A program made the translations under genes and the position numbers. A model generated the notes under the pieces. The model was not told the origin of the DNA and ran no database searches. It saw only the letters and a list, made by a program, of their open reading frames with translations. This document shows, piece by piece, positions 33,656 to 46,139 of a stretch of DNA of 64,000 nucleotides. This DNA comes from Xestospongia bergquistia (Eukaryota > Porifera > Demospongiae > Haplosclerida > Petrosiidae). Location of the stretch: the NCBI GenBank assembly GCA_963965975.1, contig OZ014415.1:2361001-2425000 (forward strand), given 5' to 3'. Numbering within the stretch: position 1 is the first letter of the stretch; every line of letters starts with the position of its first letter.

Positions 33656-36600
33656 ATGGCATCTGAAGATCTTTACGATGAGCTTCAAGTTGGAGGTGAA
33701 CAGGATGATCTTTATGAAGACCTAAATATTCCTGCTAATGGACATCCACCTCAAGTATTTCGTCAAAATCTACCACCACAACTACCTCCATCACGAGTTG
33801 ACCCTCGTGCCAAGACTCTACCTAATAAGAGTGTGGGTCCTCCACCATCTATTCCAACCAGAGCACCTACAACCTCTCTCACAGGAGGTGGAACAATTCG
33901 CACATTGCCTTCTCAACAAACAAAATCTCCAAAAAAGAAAGACAAAAAAATGGAATCACCACCGAAAAAAAATCCAAAATCTCCACCTCCAGCTGGAGGT
34001 ATTGATATGAATGAGATCTTGAAACGGAGACAACAAATGAATTCTCGTGCGCTTGAAGACTTGGACAAGAGTCGACAACAACAACAGGAAGCAGATACTG
34101 AAGATAAACATGTTGCTCCTTGGTTGAACCAGCTTAAAAAAACAAACCGTACATCTGCAGAAAATAACGATGAACCAAAGGAAGAGGAGGTCCCTGAGTT
34201 TATTAGAAAACGACGATCGATGAGTCTAATGAGTGAGGAAGACGAAAGTGTTACAAAAATAGACAAACCCACTCCTAAACCTCGTTCTGTAACCTCAATA
34301 TCCTCAGAACCAGACAAGCCTCCACCAGCTCCCAAACCTAAACCAGCTGCAAAACCTCCAAAACCTGCTGTGGCTGAGAAACCTAATAAACCACCTCCAA
34401 TTAGTCCCAAACCATCCAGTGAAGGGAGTCCTAAATCAATACCAAAACCTAAAGCACGAACATCAGTTAATTCTGAGCCTCCTTCCTATCCAGCTCCATC
34501 AATACCTCCACCTCGTGTCCCTCTTGAAGATGAACCATCTTACACACAACCAACCATCACATCAAAGATAAAACTACCACCTCCTGTTCCTGAAGAAGAA
34601 GTGCCACCTCCTCCTCCACCTAAGACACACCCACCCCCATCTGTCCCTCCATCTCAACGAACAGCCCCATCCTCAGATAGTGAAGAGGAACGACCTCCTA
34701 CTCCTCCGAGAACATGTCCACCTCCATCATTGTCTCAACAAAAACCAAATGTCCCACCTCATGTTCCTAACATGAAAGCCCCTCCTTTCCCTCCAAAGAT
34801 GCGCCCGCCTCCATCAGGTCCTCCATCCCCACCAAGAACAAAGGCTCCACCCCCTCTTCCTAATCAAGAGGTAGCTACATCTGAAGAGTCCCAACCTATG
34901 CCATACCCACCTCGATCTGTTCCTCCTAAAGCAGGAGAGTTGACCTTGCCTCAATCATCGCCGCCACTAGTTGATCGTCCTCCGTCAATTATACCAAAAC
35001 GACCAGCACCTCTTCCACCTACTCTTTCTCCGGCAACGCATGGAGAACCAACCCCCACAACAACAGTTCTTAGATATCGTCGTTTGCCACTACCTCCAGT
35101 GGATATTAACAACCCCCCTCCTTTGCCCTCACGCGATGCTAAACAACTATTACTATCATGTAAGTTGCATAGTCAGCATAACATCTGTGTAATATATCTA
35201 TCTAAATGTTTATCATTTGAAAATTATCATCAAAAAATAATACAGCTGTTTAGTTAACAAAGAACAGAACACACACACAGTAATGCTCTATTATTAACAC
35301 ATTACTCTCTGGGTGCTCCAGTAAAAATACAGCTACATTATACATGTATCTTGTCAATAAACAGTTCAGGTTGTTGATTTGTGTATAATGTACATATGTC
35401 TATACACAAACTTTGAAAGTGATTCTTCTCTGTGTTAATGCTATTACACTCACTTGTCACTTTACTTACGTAATCTTACACATTATTAACTCTGAAATGG
35501 ATACACCAAATCCCACTAATCTCATTACTCACTACTATGTACGACATGTACTTGTAATTGTCCCCTGTATTGATAAACCTCTACAGTCATAAGCATGGTA
35601 TGAAAAATATGGACACCAATTATGCATCACTACTACTCTAAAACTAACGGGATTAGTGACTGCTTACATAATAGCCAGTATAAAATAAAATTTATATACT
35701 ATAATATTTGTCATACCTATTACATATATTACTCGAGGTTATGTTTAAAGGAGAATTAGTTAGTAGTGGTCAGTTTGTCTAGCCACTTGACTATCAGTGA
35801 AGTTAAACAACACTAAGTATTGAATAGCTCTACTCTATACATTTAAGTCTTTGTGTTTTAACAAAGGGACTTCTTTTGACTGAAAATTTCACTTTTAAAA
35901 AAAGAATAACCTGACGTAGTACTTCCAGATAAGTTGTGGTGGCTTCCCTATGTTTTCACATAATGACCAGCAATATACTATGCTTTTATAAGTAGGGTTA
36001 TCTCATATCCCATTGTCATAACTTGCATGACATGACTGAATTATTTATCTAACATGAGTAAGTTTGTATTAATATGTGATATACATGTTGTTGAAACTGT
36101 GTTCAGATGTTTGCCTATGAATCTTAACTAAACAAATGACCAGATGGATGAATGATGGATGGATGGATGGATGAATGGATGGATGACTTATAGAGATTAT
36201 TATAGAAATATTTGTATGTTTTCATATCCTGTTTGTCTGTTTGTCAGTAAACTTCAATAATGTACTTGCAGCCATAACAAATTATTGTATTGATTCTAAT
36301 ATCAATTCTTGTATGTACTGAGTATGTGGTTCTTAAGTATGTTTTGTCTGTACTCATTTTTGATGGCTTACATGTAGTTAGCTCATATGTATTACTCTCT
36401 CTCTCTCTCTCTCTCTCTCTCCAGCAATACCTCCTCATAGAAGTCCTCCCTTAATTCCAACTGAGTCAATGGTAGAAGAAGAAGAAGAAGACATTTATGA
36501 TGATACTGCAGCAGTCTCCTCACCACCAAAGTAAGAAAGAAATAGTGATAAGGGTATGAGAGAGAGAGACAGACAGACAGAGAACATTAAAATTTTCAAA

Positions 36601-38102
36601 TGATAAATAAAATCTAGTCAACACTGTTTCAGTTCAAGTTATGCATGATTAATCACAATGACAGATATCAGTTTATTGTAATACAGTTTATTGTATTGAA
36701 AATTTTATTCATATATTATACATAATTATTATTTGATTATTTTGGTCATTCTTGACATAACTCATATCAACACACTGAGAGGGGGAGACACCCAGGAATA
36801 GTTTTCCATCCCCCACTTTTATAGGGGGCCCCCATTATGAATTTGATGTTAACTTCGTCAATCAATTGGCAAATAGCAAAATGTTTTAATTGTTTTCAAA
36901 ATATATATACCATTGCTATTAAATAGATGCTGGCTCAGGTTATTTAGCATGAATTAATAGCCTCACTCATATCATGTGTTGCTCATTGTTGTGATAACAG
37001 AAACCTTACAATGTACCTCCAGTTATCATATCTATATAGGATGTGAAGTAATATGTATGTATGCATTGCTAAATCTCTTATGATAAAGTATGATAGTAAT
37101 CCATGCCAGCTAACTTGTTATTGAATTCTTTCAAACTATACAGTTGTATAGTACAAATCACACTACATGTACTATAAGTACTACAAATCACACTATATGT
37201 AATATAAGTACTCCAAATCACACTACATGTACTATAAGTACTATAAATCATAATACATGTAATATAAGTACTATAAATCACACTACATGTAATATAAGTA
37301 CTCCAAATCACACTACATGTAATATAAGTACTCCAAATCACACTACATGTACTATAAGTACTACAAATCACACTATATGTAATATAAGTACTCCAAATCA
37401 CACTACATGTAATATAAGTACTCCAAATCACACTACATGTAATATAAGTATTATAAATCACAGTACATGTAATATAAGTACTCCAAATCACAGTACATGT
37501 AATATAAGTACTATAAATCACACTACATGTAATATAAGTACTCCAAATCACACTAGATGTACTATAAATACTATTAATCACACTAGATGTAATATAAGTT
37601 ACCTTCAAACAATGGTTGTAGGTACTAAATTGTATATATAAACTTTACTAGACAGAGACAATAGTTACTTGGCTAAGTTTACTTTTCCTATTCATGTACA
37701 TAATGAGTGTATGTACTACTCTTCCTCTTGTGTCTCCAATAATACTATATATGTCTATGTGTAGCATTTAAATTTTGGCAGACTAAATATGTTATTTTGT
37801 TATTTTACCTGCATGCAAAAATTTACTATTAACAAATATTTTGGGTGTGGGAGTCATGGTATCACAAATATTTTGCAAAAAAAATCAAAATGAGCTTTAA
37901 TACAAAACACATCCTATTAATAAGTAATTAATATTAATTAATTAATAATATTAATCCAATTAATTCTAATTGTTTTGATCAGCAGTTAATACATGGACTT
38001 TAATTTTATCTGTTGCTTTTAATTATCTTATACAACAATAGAATAAAACAATGCAACTGCATACAGATATACATATACAATATAACTATATTCACTATGT
38101 AT

Positions 38103-38134
<32 letters not shown>

Positions 38135-38998
38135 ACATATACAATATAACTATGTTCACTATATATTACATATATATAATATTATATATATTATATATAT
38201 ATACAATATAATTATATTCACTATATATTACATATATATATATACATATACAATATAACTATGTTCACTATATATTACAATTACATATATATAATATTAT
38301 ATATATTATATACATATACAATATAACTATATTCACTATATATTACATATATATATGTATATATATATTATATACATGTATAATATAACTATATTCACTC
38401 ATTTCTTTTATTTCTTTTAGTGCATCTGAAGTAGATGATCAAGAATTATATGACGATATAACGGGTATTAGTATAGCTCCACCCCCTCCTTCGTCCACTC
38501 TCCCATCTATCCCTCCTCCCTCCCAAAATGGTTAGTATACATTGTCTTTAATTTGTAAACTAGCACTTTCCAAATAGCTCTTCCTCCTAAATTGCCTGAC
38601 CCACCTCCTCCTTTATCAACTCTCCCATCAATTCCTCCTATTCCCCAACGTGGTTAGTAGTACCTAATTTACAAACAAGTTTCAATCACTTTTTTGTAGG
38701 TCCTCCTGTATTTGCTGTCCCGCCCCCTCCTGTACCAGTGTTAGAGGAAAGTGAAGAGTACGATGAGCCACCCAAAGATGTAAGCAGTATCATTGTAATA
38801 TCAGTTTTTATTATTGCAAATACATTTATTATAAGCTCAAAACTAGATACAACAAAATTCTAGACAGTCTTTTCCTAAGACTCAAACATTTTGATTCTCT
38901 CTTCATATAATATCAATATATAATTTTTGTCTCGTTCCTGTGTAGCTACCAAATAGTCCAGGACACAATATTATTGAGTAAGTACTATGATATTCAAC

Positions 38999-39054
<56 letters not shown>

Positions 39055-39569
39055 TGAACACTCTAACCTCAATAATAAGACACTAGTACTCAAAATAGAC
39101 AATAGTAACAATGTATTGGCAGTCAATAAAACATTAGTTTCCAATGACAACAAATAACAATCAATAAAAATAACACATATAATATATACATAATTATAAA
39201 ATAGTGTATCAGTAATTGCTGAGCACAGAGCCAAGACAACAATATACAAGTAGTAATCATTGTCACATGGGAAACTATCTATGTTGCACTTTTGAACCCA
39301 CAACCATAAAGTAACAAGAATAGCTAATGAAGCAGTAAATATATGTTATTATCCAGCTACTCTGTGTAGCAAGAATACTTACCAACTTATTATTGGATTG
39401 CTACTAGTGACTTATTATCAAGTATATTTAGTCTCTATAGATTTTAAATCTTGCTTTAGAGTTAAGCTGGACTATATTACTGTCATGGCAATAAATCACC
39501 ACTATATTTATTTTACAACAGAACAAAGCATGTTGCATTAAATGTATCTCCTAATATACTCTATTACTA

Positions 39570-39600
<31 letters not shown>

Positions 39601-40693
39601 ATTGTACTAGTATTAACTATTTAATACCAAGATATAATATTATGTACATAGAATATAACAATCATTTGAAGTGGTCAACCATTAAAAAAATAGACCTCAT
39701 ACTACAGGATATGGTTTCTTTATCTTACTACAAGTATTACATCATAAAATTACCCATAGAAAAATTGTTATTAATCTATTTTATTATTACAGACAGGAAA
39801 ATGACGATGATAAGCTTTATGATGATTGTGCTTTTGAATCAAATCAGCTGCCAGTGGAGTCATCATCTCTTCCAAGATCTCCTGTATCACGATCATCTCT
39901 TGCACTACCTCCTCCTCCTGATACTGAAGTGTCACCGAGAACATCACCTACATTAGGACACAAGAAAGGGTAAATGGATGAATGAATAGATTATATGGAT
40001 GGATGGATAGATGGATGGATGGATGGATAAATCAATGGATCAATAGTTGAATGGATCAATGGATCAATAGTTGAATGGATAATGGATTGATGGATGGATC
40101 AATGGATCAATAGTTGAATGGATAATGGATTGATGGATGGATGGATAAATTAATGGACTATTATTTTTTCCTATGCAAACTTAAATAAGTTATCACCAAA
40201 TAATTAAATAAATAATTCTGTAAGTATAAGTTAGTTATATTAGTGTACTGTGACACAAAATAGGCTACGTGTGTAGACCTTTGTTATTATGTACAATATA
40301 TTGAGTATACCATGGCTATTCTGATACCATAGAAGTTCACAGAGCTCAATATCTGATGATAGTGATGTGATGTCAGTGATATGATGTCAAGTATAAGTGC
40401 CTTGTAAGAACTTTGAACTTTTATAATATCATGTCAACAAAAAATTAGTGTATTCTAAAATCATACTTAACAAGATTGTATTGAATGGCTTTTTTTATAG
40501 GTTGACAAAAGAAGAGAAACGGTTAATAAAGGAAGAAGAGAAGAAACAGAAAGAACAGAAAAAGCTTGAGCTACAGAGAGAGAAAGAACGAAAGAAGAAG
40601 GAGGAGATCAAAATGAAAAACAGACAAAAGTCAATTAAGCAATTTAAGGTACTCTAGTCAGAAAAATCAAATGATCAATACATACAAATACAT

Positions 40694-40756
<63 letters not shown>

Positions 40757-41797
40757 CCCCCCCCCTCTCTCTCTCTCTCATATAGGAATTTAAACTTCCT
40801 GATATTTTACAACCACTTTATGCTGTAGAAATCACTGAAGAACGTAAAGGTAGTAAAGATCATATGGCAGTATCTAAAGGAGAGAAACTGTCAGTGATAC
40901 TAATTCGTCATGACAAACTACATGAGAGCAAGTTCTTAGTTGAGAAAGATGATGGCACATGTAAGAAATAATATCTATATTTTATATTTTAAGTGTTGTT
41001 ATAAAAATCTACCATACAAAACATGCACTAAATGAATTATTGGAATTATCTTTTTTTTTCTATACTGCTTTACACAGTGGGTCTTGTAGACAGAGCCATC
41101 ACTTTCAGAGTAAGTTAACTTATATTTCCTTTCTCATTATCACTCTTCCCATCCACCTCTCTTTCTCCTCTCTCTTATCCACACAATCAATTGCTTCTAC
41201 ACATTGTCCTATCTTACCACTCATACAATCCAACACTGTTCTTTCTCTTGTGTCCATCAGACTATATACGAGAGTGCTCAACCATTAGAGTAAGTAGTGA
41301 CCTCTATATTCTGTTTCATTTACTTAACTATGTCTCCTAGTTTGCAATCACCAGCTCCTGAAGATTTTGGCTATGGTTACGAAGATCTCTATGAGGCAGT
41401 GGATATAGAAATAACAGATGGACCTCCTCCAGCACTTCCTGGACACCCTCCTCCTTCACGACATCTATCCCCTCCAATTCCAACTGAAGATGGTAGGCTT
41501 ATATACAACTCACTTGTAGAAAGATACGAAAAATAACTTAACCACTTAACAATCAGATTTAGCTGAACCACTCTATCAATTGGATTACCAGAACCTTATC
41601 GTAGTAATTAGTACATTGTATATAAAACAATTCTTAATAATAATGACACTTTGTGGTTAAGCACATATCTACTATAAAGCCTTGCATTTAGTTACAAGCC
41701 CATGTGCTTAACATCCAATTTCATTTCTTTTTTATTGTTCTCTGTAGATGAGGAGCCTCAAGATGTTTATGAATATTTACCAGAATGTGATGATTGA
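33656..41797 (+). CDS. ADAP/FYB-like adaptor protein, 889 aa
   Basis: Thirteen exons: 33656-35159, 36425-36530, 38421-38530, 38578-38652, 38700-38779, 38946-38977, 39793-39969, 40501-40648, 40786-40960, 41078-41109, 41261-41289, 41341-41492, 41748-41797. They total 2670 bases and stay in frame. The start MASEDLYDE is preferred over an upstream in-frame Met because it opens the first tyrosine motif. Residues 1 to about 650 are a disordered Pro-rich scaffold with many PPLP- and PPPP-like stretches. Then comes a Lys/Glu helix (LTKEEKRLIKEEEKKQK) running into an SH3-like fold (EFKLPDILQPLYAVEI, VSKGEKLSVILI, DDGTLGLVDRAI), the helical-SH3 arrangement of FYB1/ADAP and PRAM1. Repeated acidic tyrosine motifs (LYDEL, LYEDL, IYDDT, LYDDI, LYDDC, LYEAV, VYEYL) resemble ADAP sites that bind SLP-76 and Fyn SH2 domains. 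A role in signalling to actin or adhesion is inference. Confidence 0.85.
35160..36424. other. First intron of the ADAP-like gene
   Basis: Nothing coding seen. Contains a GGAT tract (36144-36184) and ends in a CT tract (36396-36421) that serves as polypyrimidine tract before the acceptor. Confidence 0.6.
37143..37605. repeat. 30-base minisatellite, about 15 copies
   Basis: Unit TACTATAAGTACTACAAATC plus ACACTACATG with few changes, in an ADAP-like gene intron. Because 30 is a multiple of three and the unit has no stop in some frames, both strands carry long spurious open frames (about 165 and 176 codons). Confidence 0.97.
38065..38400. repeat. AT-rich tandem repeat, about 90-base units
   Basis: ATACAATATAACTATATTCA followed by CTATATATTACATATATA recurs about five times in the intron just before the exon at 38421. 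Confidence 0.9.
38999..39054. repeat. (CA)n microsatellite
   Basis: About 55 bases of pure CA, in the intron after the exon ending at 38977. Confidence 0.98.
39971..40150. repeat. GGAT-rich tandem repeat
   Basis: GGATGGAT runs interleaved with a unit GGATCAATAGTTGAATGGAT, in an ADAP-like gene intron. Confidence 0.92.
40695..40780. repeat. (CT)n microsatellite before an acceptor
   Basis: About 85 bases of CT with a C run, ending six bases before the acceptor of the exon that encodes the SH3-like core (40786). Confidence 0.97.
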
Positions 41798-42232
41798 AAA
41801 GATTTTATTTTTGTTATAATTTCAGTGAATAATGTCACATTTTTTATTAATATTTTAACTATTCAAAGTGACACATCTAATTTAGTAACCTATTTATGTT
41901 TTGACTTTTTTAATGTTTTTTTAAATGTTTTTGGTTGTTTTAGCTGTTATATTTCTGTGTAAAAATTGCAAATAGAATATCCATTATTCTGGTACCTTGA
42001 TGTCTCTTAATAATTTTGTATAAATGAGAGCTAGAGAATTTGGTTTAATCAAAGATTTTTAGATCGTTTTAATTTGAGAATAAAGTTGACAGATATATAT
42101 ATACAAACACATATATATATATGTCTGATTCCCAAAACCAAATTTAAAAACAAGTTATAATGAGCTGAGCTAGTATAGATAATAGAGTAACAGATGTGAT
42201 TTGTCAATACAACATATAATGAGCTATAATTT
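41798..42232. other. Convergent 3' regions of the ADAP-like gene and SIRT6
   Basis: The two stop codons face each other 435 bases apart. AT-rich with several AATAAA-like signals; nothing coding seen. Confidence 0.6.
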
Positions 42233-45200
42233 TTAAGTGGTCTCAGTCTGAGTCTTTAAAAGATGGTTTGGGGCTGGAGGTAGAGAAACTCCTAGCTGTT
42301 TCATGAGACGTATAATGATTTCATCCACATAATAATGTATCACTAAATCAGCTTGCTTGTCCTGTTAAAAAAGAAAGGTCTGTTCATGCAATTCAACTCT
42401 ACAAAAACTTTACACTAATAACTTCAATATACATTAAATTAGTTGCCAGGGGTTCATACAGGATTTGAACTTTGGGAGGGGGGGGGGGGAATTCAGTCAA
42501 TGCTTCTCTTATGTCTCATGCAGTATTGTACTATATATGCATGCTGTATTTCATTGTTCTTTCTTTAGAAAATTATCACTTATTGTATTATATGTCTACA
42601 TAGGCGACTGTCTGATTCAAATCTTGAACATTTAATGAAGGTTGCAATAGAAGGACCTCCATTAAAAGATGTTGACTTTAATGTAATAATGGATATTTTC
42701 AAACAAAAAAATAGTCGCATTGAAATTTAACTTAAATAATTATAAAAATAAAAAAATATATGGAAAATTCTTGAGGGGGGGAGGGGGGGGGGAGATAACC
42801 CAGGGCTTCCCCCCCCCCCCCTGTATGAACCACTGGTTGTGTTGCCAAAATACTTTCATAAGCATTAAAAATAATGAATTTATTAGCAATCAAAATTATT
42901 ATCTCTGCTTCAAAAATTAATGAAAAAAGGGGCAAACTTATTGGGCTAAAATAAAGACATACAGCATATATGCTATAACACCATCGATAAGCTCAGAGAG
43001 GATGAATTACAATTCAATTATAATAATACATTTACATGTATTCTATAATGCTTACTTATTATAATGATATATTACTAATGTTATCAGTATATCTTGTGTT
43101 TCCCTATTCTAAGGATATAACTAAAGTGTTATAATTTATTTACTTCTTCAACAATTAGTTAAGTTATTAAAGAGTACGTACATATTTTGTTGGTTGAAGA
43201 TTACAAATGACTAATCTTCCTTTGTTTTTTTTTACACGTAAAGGTAGTTTACCAGCTGGTACTATTTGTAATGAAGTACCAAGACATAGTGATAGGTCAG
43301 CCTTTGATGAGTGTTGTTCAGCTCTTTGGATATCTTCAAGAGGTAATTCATCCTCCCAGTCCAAAATAGTGTCTCGTAGTTTACCCCTATGGAAGGATAG
43401 ACAGAGAAAAGAGTGACAAGAAATGAAATGGCAAAGATGGAGACACACAAACCTGCATCTTCCTCTTGCTCCACCTCCAGTACATCTGTTACCAGTCAAC
43501 TTCAGACCCAGTGTAGGTATTACATGATCTCTAACGTACTCTCTATAATATGACCATTAATTAATATACAACCATTCATCCTTACTTTCCACATTTCTCA
43601 CATTTTTCAACAAACATATTCCCATGTAGTTCTGATAAATGATCCCTAGAGAAAACAGGAGCCAATAATGCCATAAAGATAACATTAGTGTTTATAACAT
43701 GTACTTGTAACAACTTTACACTAAAATACTCATTTCTCCAAAATTTATTTTATACTTTGTACCCAGAATACACTTTGTATGCCAGGTGGCTTAAGATAAT
43801 TTAGAGTCACATGCTTATAATAATGTATAATATACATAATGTGTGTATGTGATTTGTACCCATGACATTCATCGTAACCAATGACTACTACACCTACAGT
43901 GAGTGCTTTTCCCATTGCCACTGAGTATGTTTAAAAACACTTCTTAGAATGAATGATCATAGCATCTGAGACTTAACTCTGTGCTCTACTGGTATAGCTT
44001 AGTCAGGTCCTCACACTAAATGAGACAGGATATGATCTGTAATGCCATGTAATAATAATTATTGTGGCAAAATTTGTGTAACATTCCATTTGCACATAAG
44101 TCCTTAATGCAAAGCAGACCAGACCCTTTCCATTTACTGTGAGGGTGTGGCTACACCAGAGTAGTACTCCATAGGACATAATACAATCTTAGAATTATTA
44201 TTTCCACATCATCATCTTTACTTGGTTACATAAAAACCAGAGAAATATTAAATACTACAAATATATAATTATATTATAACTGATATCGGAAAACTCTATA
44301 CACACCTGTCTAAGCCAGACTTTAAGTGAAGACCATCAACATTTTGACTAATAATGTATTTGACAAGGCCTGCCTCAACCAGTCCCACGAGTGCTAGATG
44401 AGTAATAGTAGGTAGAGCATCTTCAAATTTGATATCTGCTTCCACTTTTCGACCCTCTTTCTCAAGTGTCCATACTCCTTTTGGTCCACGAAAATCAGGA
44501 ATACCTACAAGATTAACACAAAAACAATAAACAAGAACGCAAAATGTAAAAATCATCCTAATGTTATTTTGATGATACTGCATGTTTCTGCTATAAGAAA
44601 CAGGATTATTGTTACCTTTGAAGACGGGATAGTTTGCAGAAGCTGTGGAATTACTCAAAGATATTTTTTCAAGTAACAGAATTCATAAGCTTTGATCACT
44701 CATGCCCAATAGAGGAACAAGTCAAAGTAATGATATTCATTGGTTGCTATGTGCACCAGTGGTTCTGTATGCAGATCAATTTCATTCATTGTTCTCAAAA
44801 GTTGCATACAATAATACATTAAAACAATGAAAACAAACATACCTAATTAAATATATATAGATAACATGTAGTCAAAAACAATCTTAGGACCACATGGTAC
44901 ACTGTGAATGCCAGGCAAAAAACAAACTTAAAACTCCTCAATATAAAAAATTTATTAACACACAATTGTATGTTCATCTATCAAAGTATCCAATCCATCC
45001 ATCTACCTATTAATCAATTCATCTTATATTACATTATATATTGTTTGCATTAACTTCAAGTACAAATAAACAAATGATAAGTAATAAGCACAAAGTAGAA
45101 ATAAAGACATTAATTTTATCGTATGCCATTCCATCAATTGAAATTTTTAAGCTGCTCAGAAACATAATCACTAAATCAAAGCTCTCTAACAATGCAACAA

Positions 45201-46079
45201 CAAAAACAACAATAATCCTTATTATTTCAATGGATATATATTACTTACCAGCTGATGTGCTAACACCAGCTCCAGTATGGACAACAACATGAGATGAGTA
45301 GCGTAACCATTCAGCAAGCGTCTTTACTTTTTGTTCCACTTCCTCTAATGAATCACATATCTATAATGATATAATAGACAATGAATCACAGTGACTTGTA
45401 TAGTTGATTACTACATTCAAACAAAATAATGTTACTTAACTCAAAATGACTACCAACTATAAGAACATTGCTTTACTGTGTATAATTAATGTTAAAGATT
45501 AAAGGATGAAATAAATTCAGAAGTTGGAATGTATTTAGTAGACTAACTGCTCATGTTTATTGTAATAAACTTAGATTGCATCTAGTAGTCTAATTGTCCA
45601 TGTTGATATCCATTGTTGTCAATGTGGTGTTTGTTATTTGCTCATACAATTTATGTCAGGCCTGAATCTCTCTTTCCTATATAAGCTTAATACTTATTCC
45701 GTCAATAAAGTTCAGTACATCACTCTTCAGTTACCACAAAGGGTTAAATAACAAATGGGAATAGATCTAGACACTCTACTACATGTAATAAATCACCCAA
45801 GAGTAACCAATAGGAAATAGTATTAATAAGTTGACAATCAAGGGACAAACCAGTCTGACTGACCAGACTGTAATAATTAATTAATATTATCCTGTGTGGA
45901 CGTGTCCAATATTTACAAATTAGCTTCAATTTATATAATTATATAGAGATCATCCCCTGTGCTCATTAACTATTTAAAAAATAATGATAATAGGAGTATC
46001 TTATCTTACTCACTTCTGGAATACCACAGACTCCTTTGTCTTCATAGTTTGATAGTCTAGAAGCATAATCAACAGACAT
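42233..46079 (-). CDS. SIRT6: SIRT6, NAD-dependent nuclear deacylase/mono-ADP-ribosyltransferase, 286 aa
   Basis: Seven exons: 46079-46014, 45360-45249, 44504-44306, 43645-43586, 43542-43453, 43386-43182, 42361-42233; total 861 bases in frame. It starts [19 protein letters not shown] like other SIRT6. NAD pocket: [20 protein letters not shown]. Catalytic region SQNVDGLH then LHGNMF with the general-base His of the HGNMF motif. Zinc-site Cys pairs CEKC and, after the exon junction, [10 protein letters not shown] plus an earlier NRC. Then [24 protein letters not shown] and NLQPTK, all typical of class IV sirtuins. Family members deacetylate H3K9/H3K56 and act in DNA repair and glucose control. 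The tail after LGVSLP is only about 20 residues, much shorter than the disordered tail of human SIRT6 (355 aa). It shares a very short divergent promoter with an UNC93A-like gene. Confidence 0.95.
42447..42835 (+). mobile_element. hAT transposon remnant
   Basis: Left end CAGGGGTTCATACAGG; the complement of the right end reads CAGTGGTTCATACAGGGGG, the CAG.GGTTC start typical of hAT elements, each followed by G- or C-runs. Inside (about 42600-42729) a plus-strand frame reads [20 protein letters not shown] and ends [12 protein letters not shown]-stop, which is the end of the hAT transposase dimerisation domain. The rest of the transposase is deleted. No exact 8-base duplication is visible. It lies in the last intron of SIRT6, antisense to it. 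Confidence 0.8.
44775..44890 (+). repeat. Dispersed repeat, copy b
   Basis: Shares sequence blocks with 3380-3490 (see there); lies in a SIRT6 intron. Confidence 0.4.
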
Positions 46080-46139
46080 TTTGGAGTAAGGTGGGGTTTA
46101 GGGCAGACTGAATGGGTGGGGCTCTCGGCGCAAGAGGTC
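46080..46139. promoter_or_regulatory. 60-base divergent promoter, SIRT6 / UNC93A-like 1
   Basis: Only 60 bases separate the two start codons. The interval is GC-richer than its surroundings (GTGGGGTTTAGGGC, GGGTGGGGCTC) and has no TATA box. Either transcripts start inside this interval with tiny leaders, or the 5' leaders overlap the opposite coding region. Confidence 0.6.

Noticed and set aside
33913-34410. Minus-strand Gly/Ser/Phe-rich frame of 165 codons
   Set aside because: Antisense shadow of the Pro-rich exon of the ADAP-like gene.
37078-37641. Long open frames on both strands over the 30-base satellite
   Set aside because: They arise from a stop-free repeat unit whose length is a multiple of three; no splice or start context, and inside an intron of the ADAP-like gene.
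44090-44200. Possible further MITE in a SIRT6 intron (AGACCAGACCCTTTCC)
   Set aside because: Some likeness to the 31.2 kb element, but no inverted partner or target duplication could be found.
45041-45292. 83-codon plus-strand frame
   Set aside because: Partly antisense to SIRT6 exon 2 and otherwise AT-rich intron.
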